From NCBI GenBank assembly GCA_021811305.1, contig JAJZPD010000012.1, positions 1 to 15,810 on the forward strand: DNA of 15,810 nt. The letters are read 5' to 3'. This DNA is from a bacterium. GTDB lineage: Bacteria; Patescibacteriota; Minisyncoccia; UBA6257; Colwellbacteraceae. Positions 15,810 through 15,810 of the stretch are shown here, one piece after another. The translations under genes were made by a program, and so were the position numbers. Within the stretch, counting starts at the first letter, position 1, and the number at the start of each line of letters is the position of its first letter. Below the pieces are notes generated by a model that did not search any database, was not told the origin of the DNA, and worked only from the letters and a program-made list of their open reading frames with translations.

Positions 15810-15810
15810 G

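Overview
This window looks like a piece of a Candidate Phyla Radiation (Patescibacteria, Parcubacteria-like) chromosome. I infer this from the mix of small membrane proteins (DUF2127), a slipin, an Ig-like repeat protein with a peptidoglycan-binding tail, a NqrB/RnfD-Fre fusion and phage-tail-fibre-like surface proteins. Several promoters also sit so close to start codons that transcripts would be leaderless. No rRNA, tRNA, CRISPR array, transposase or integrase is visible, so the lineage is an inference.

Layout. 1-1552: two-component system (OmpR-type regulator cut by the window edge, histidine kinase). 1583-3646: a short extracytosolic flavin electron-transfer operon (FMN_bind protein, then a membrane/NAD(P)H-flavin reductase fusion), preceded by an OmpR-like direct repeat. 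3695-4288: a minus-strand PD-(D/E)XK-like small protein and a composite hairpin. 4289-5905: a ZIP metal transporter divergent from the rRNA 2'-O-methyltransferase RlmB. 5945-6063: an AT-rich inverted repeat between convergent genes. 6067-7106: two minus-strand membrane proteins. 7267-9786: an MgtA-like P-type ATPase. 9915-11744: a secreted five-repeat Ig-like protein with a C-terminal peptidoglycan-binding domain. 11833-13628: a compact operon of slipin, DUF84/YjjX-like NTPase and C39-like cysteine peptidase.

13742-15757 is the most interesting part. A strong promoter drives a surface-protein gene whose N-terminus carries a perfect (GA)20 tract. With 20 units the ATG is out of frame with the signal peptide and the tail-fibre-like body. 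One extra GA, or two fewer, restores a protein of about 225 or 223 residues. This is the arrangement expected of a phase-variable contingency locus caught in the OFF state. Three bases after its stop begins a second gene that repeats the same module without gaps at a 624-bp offset and adds a long glycine-rich, tail-fibre-tip-like C-terminus.

The window thus combines envelope sensing and redox genes, metal transport, ordinary housekeeping genes and a surface-adhesin locus with a built-in switch. In an episymbiont the last could vary host attachment, but that role is inference.
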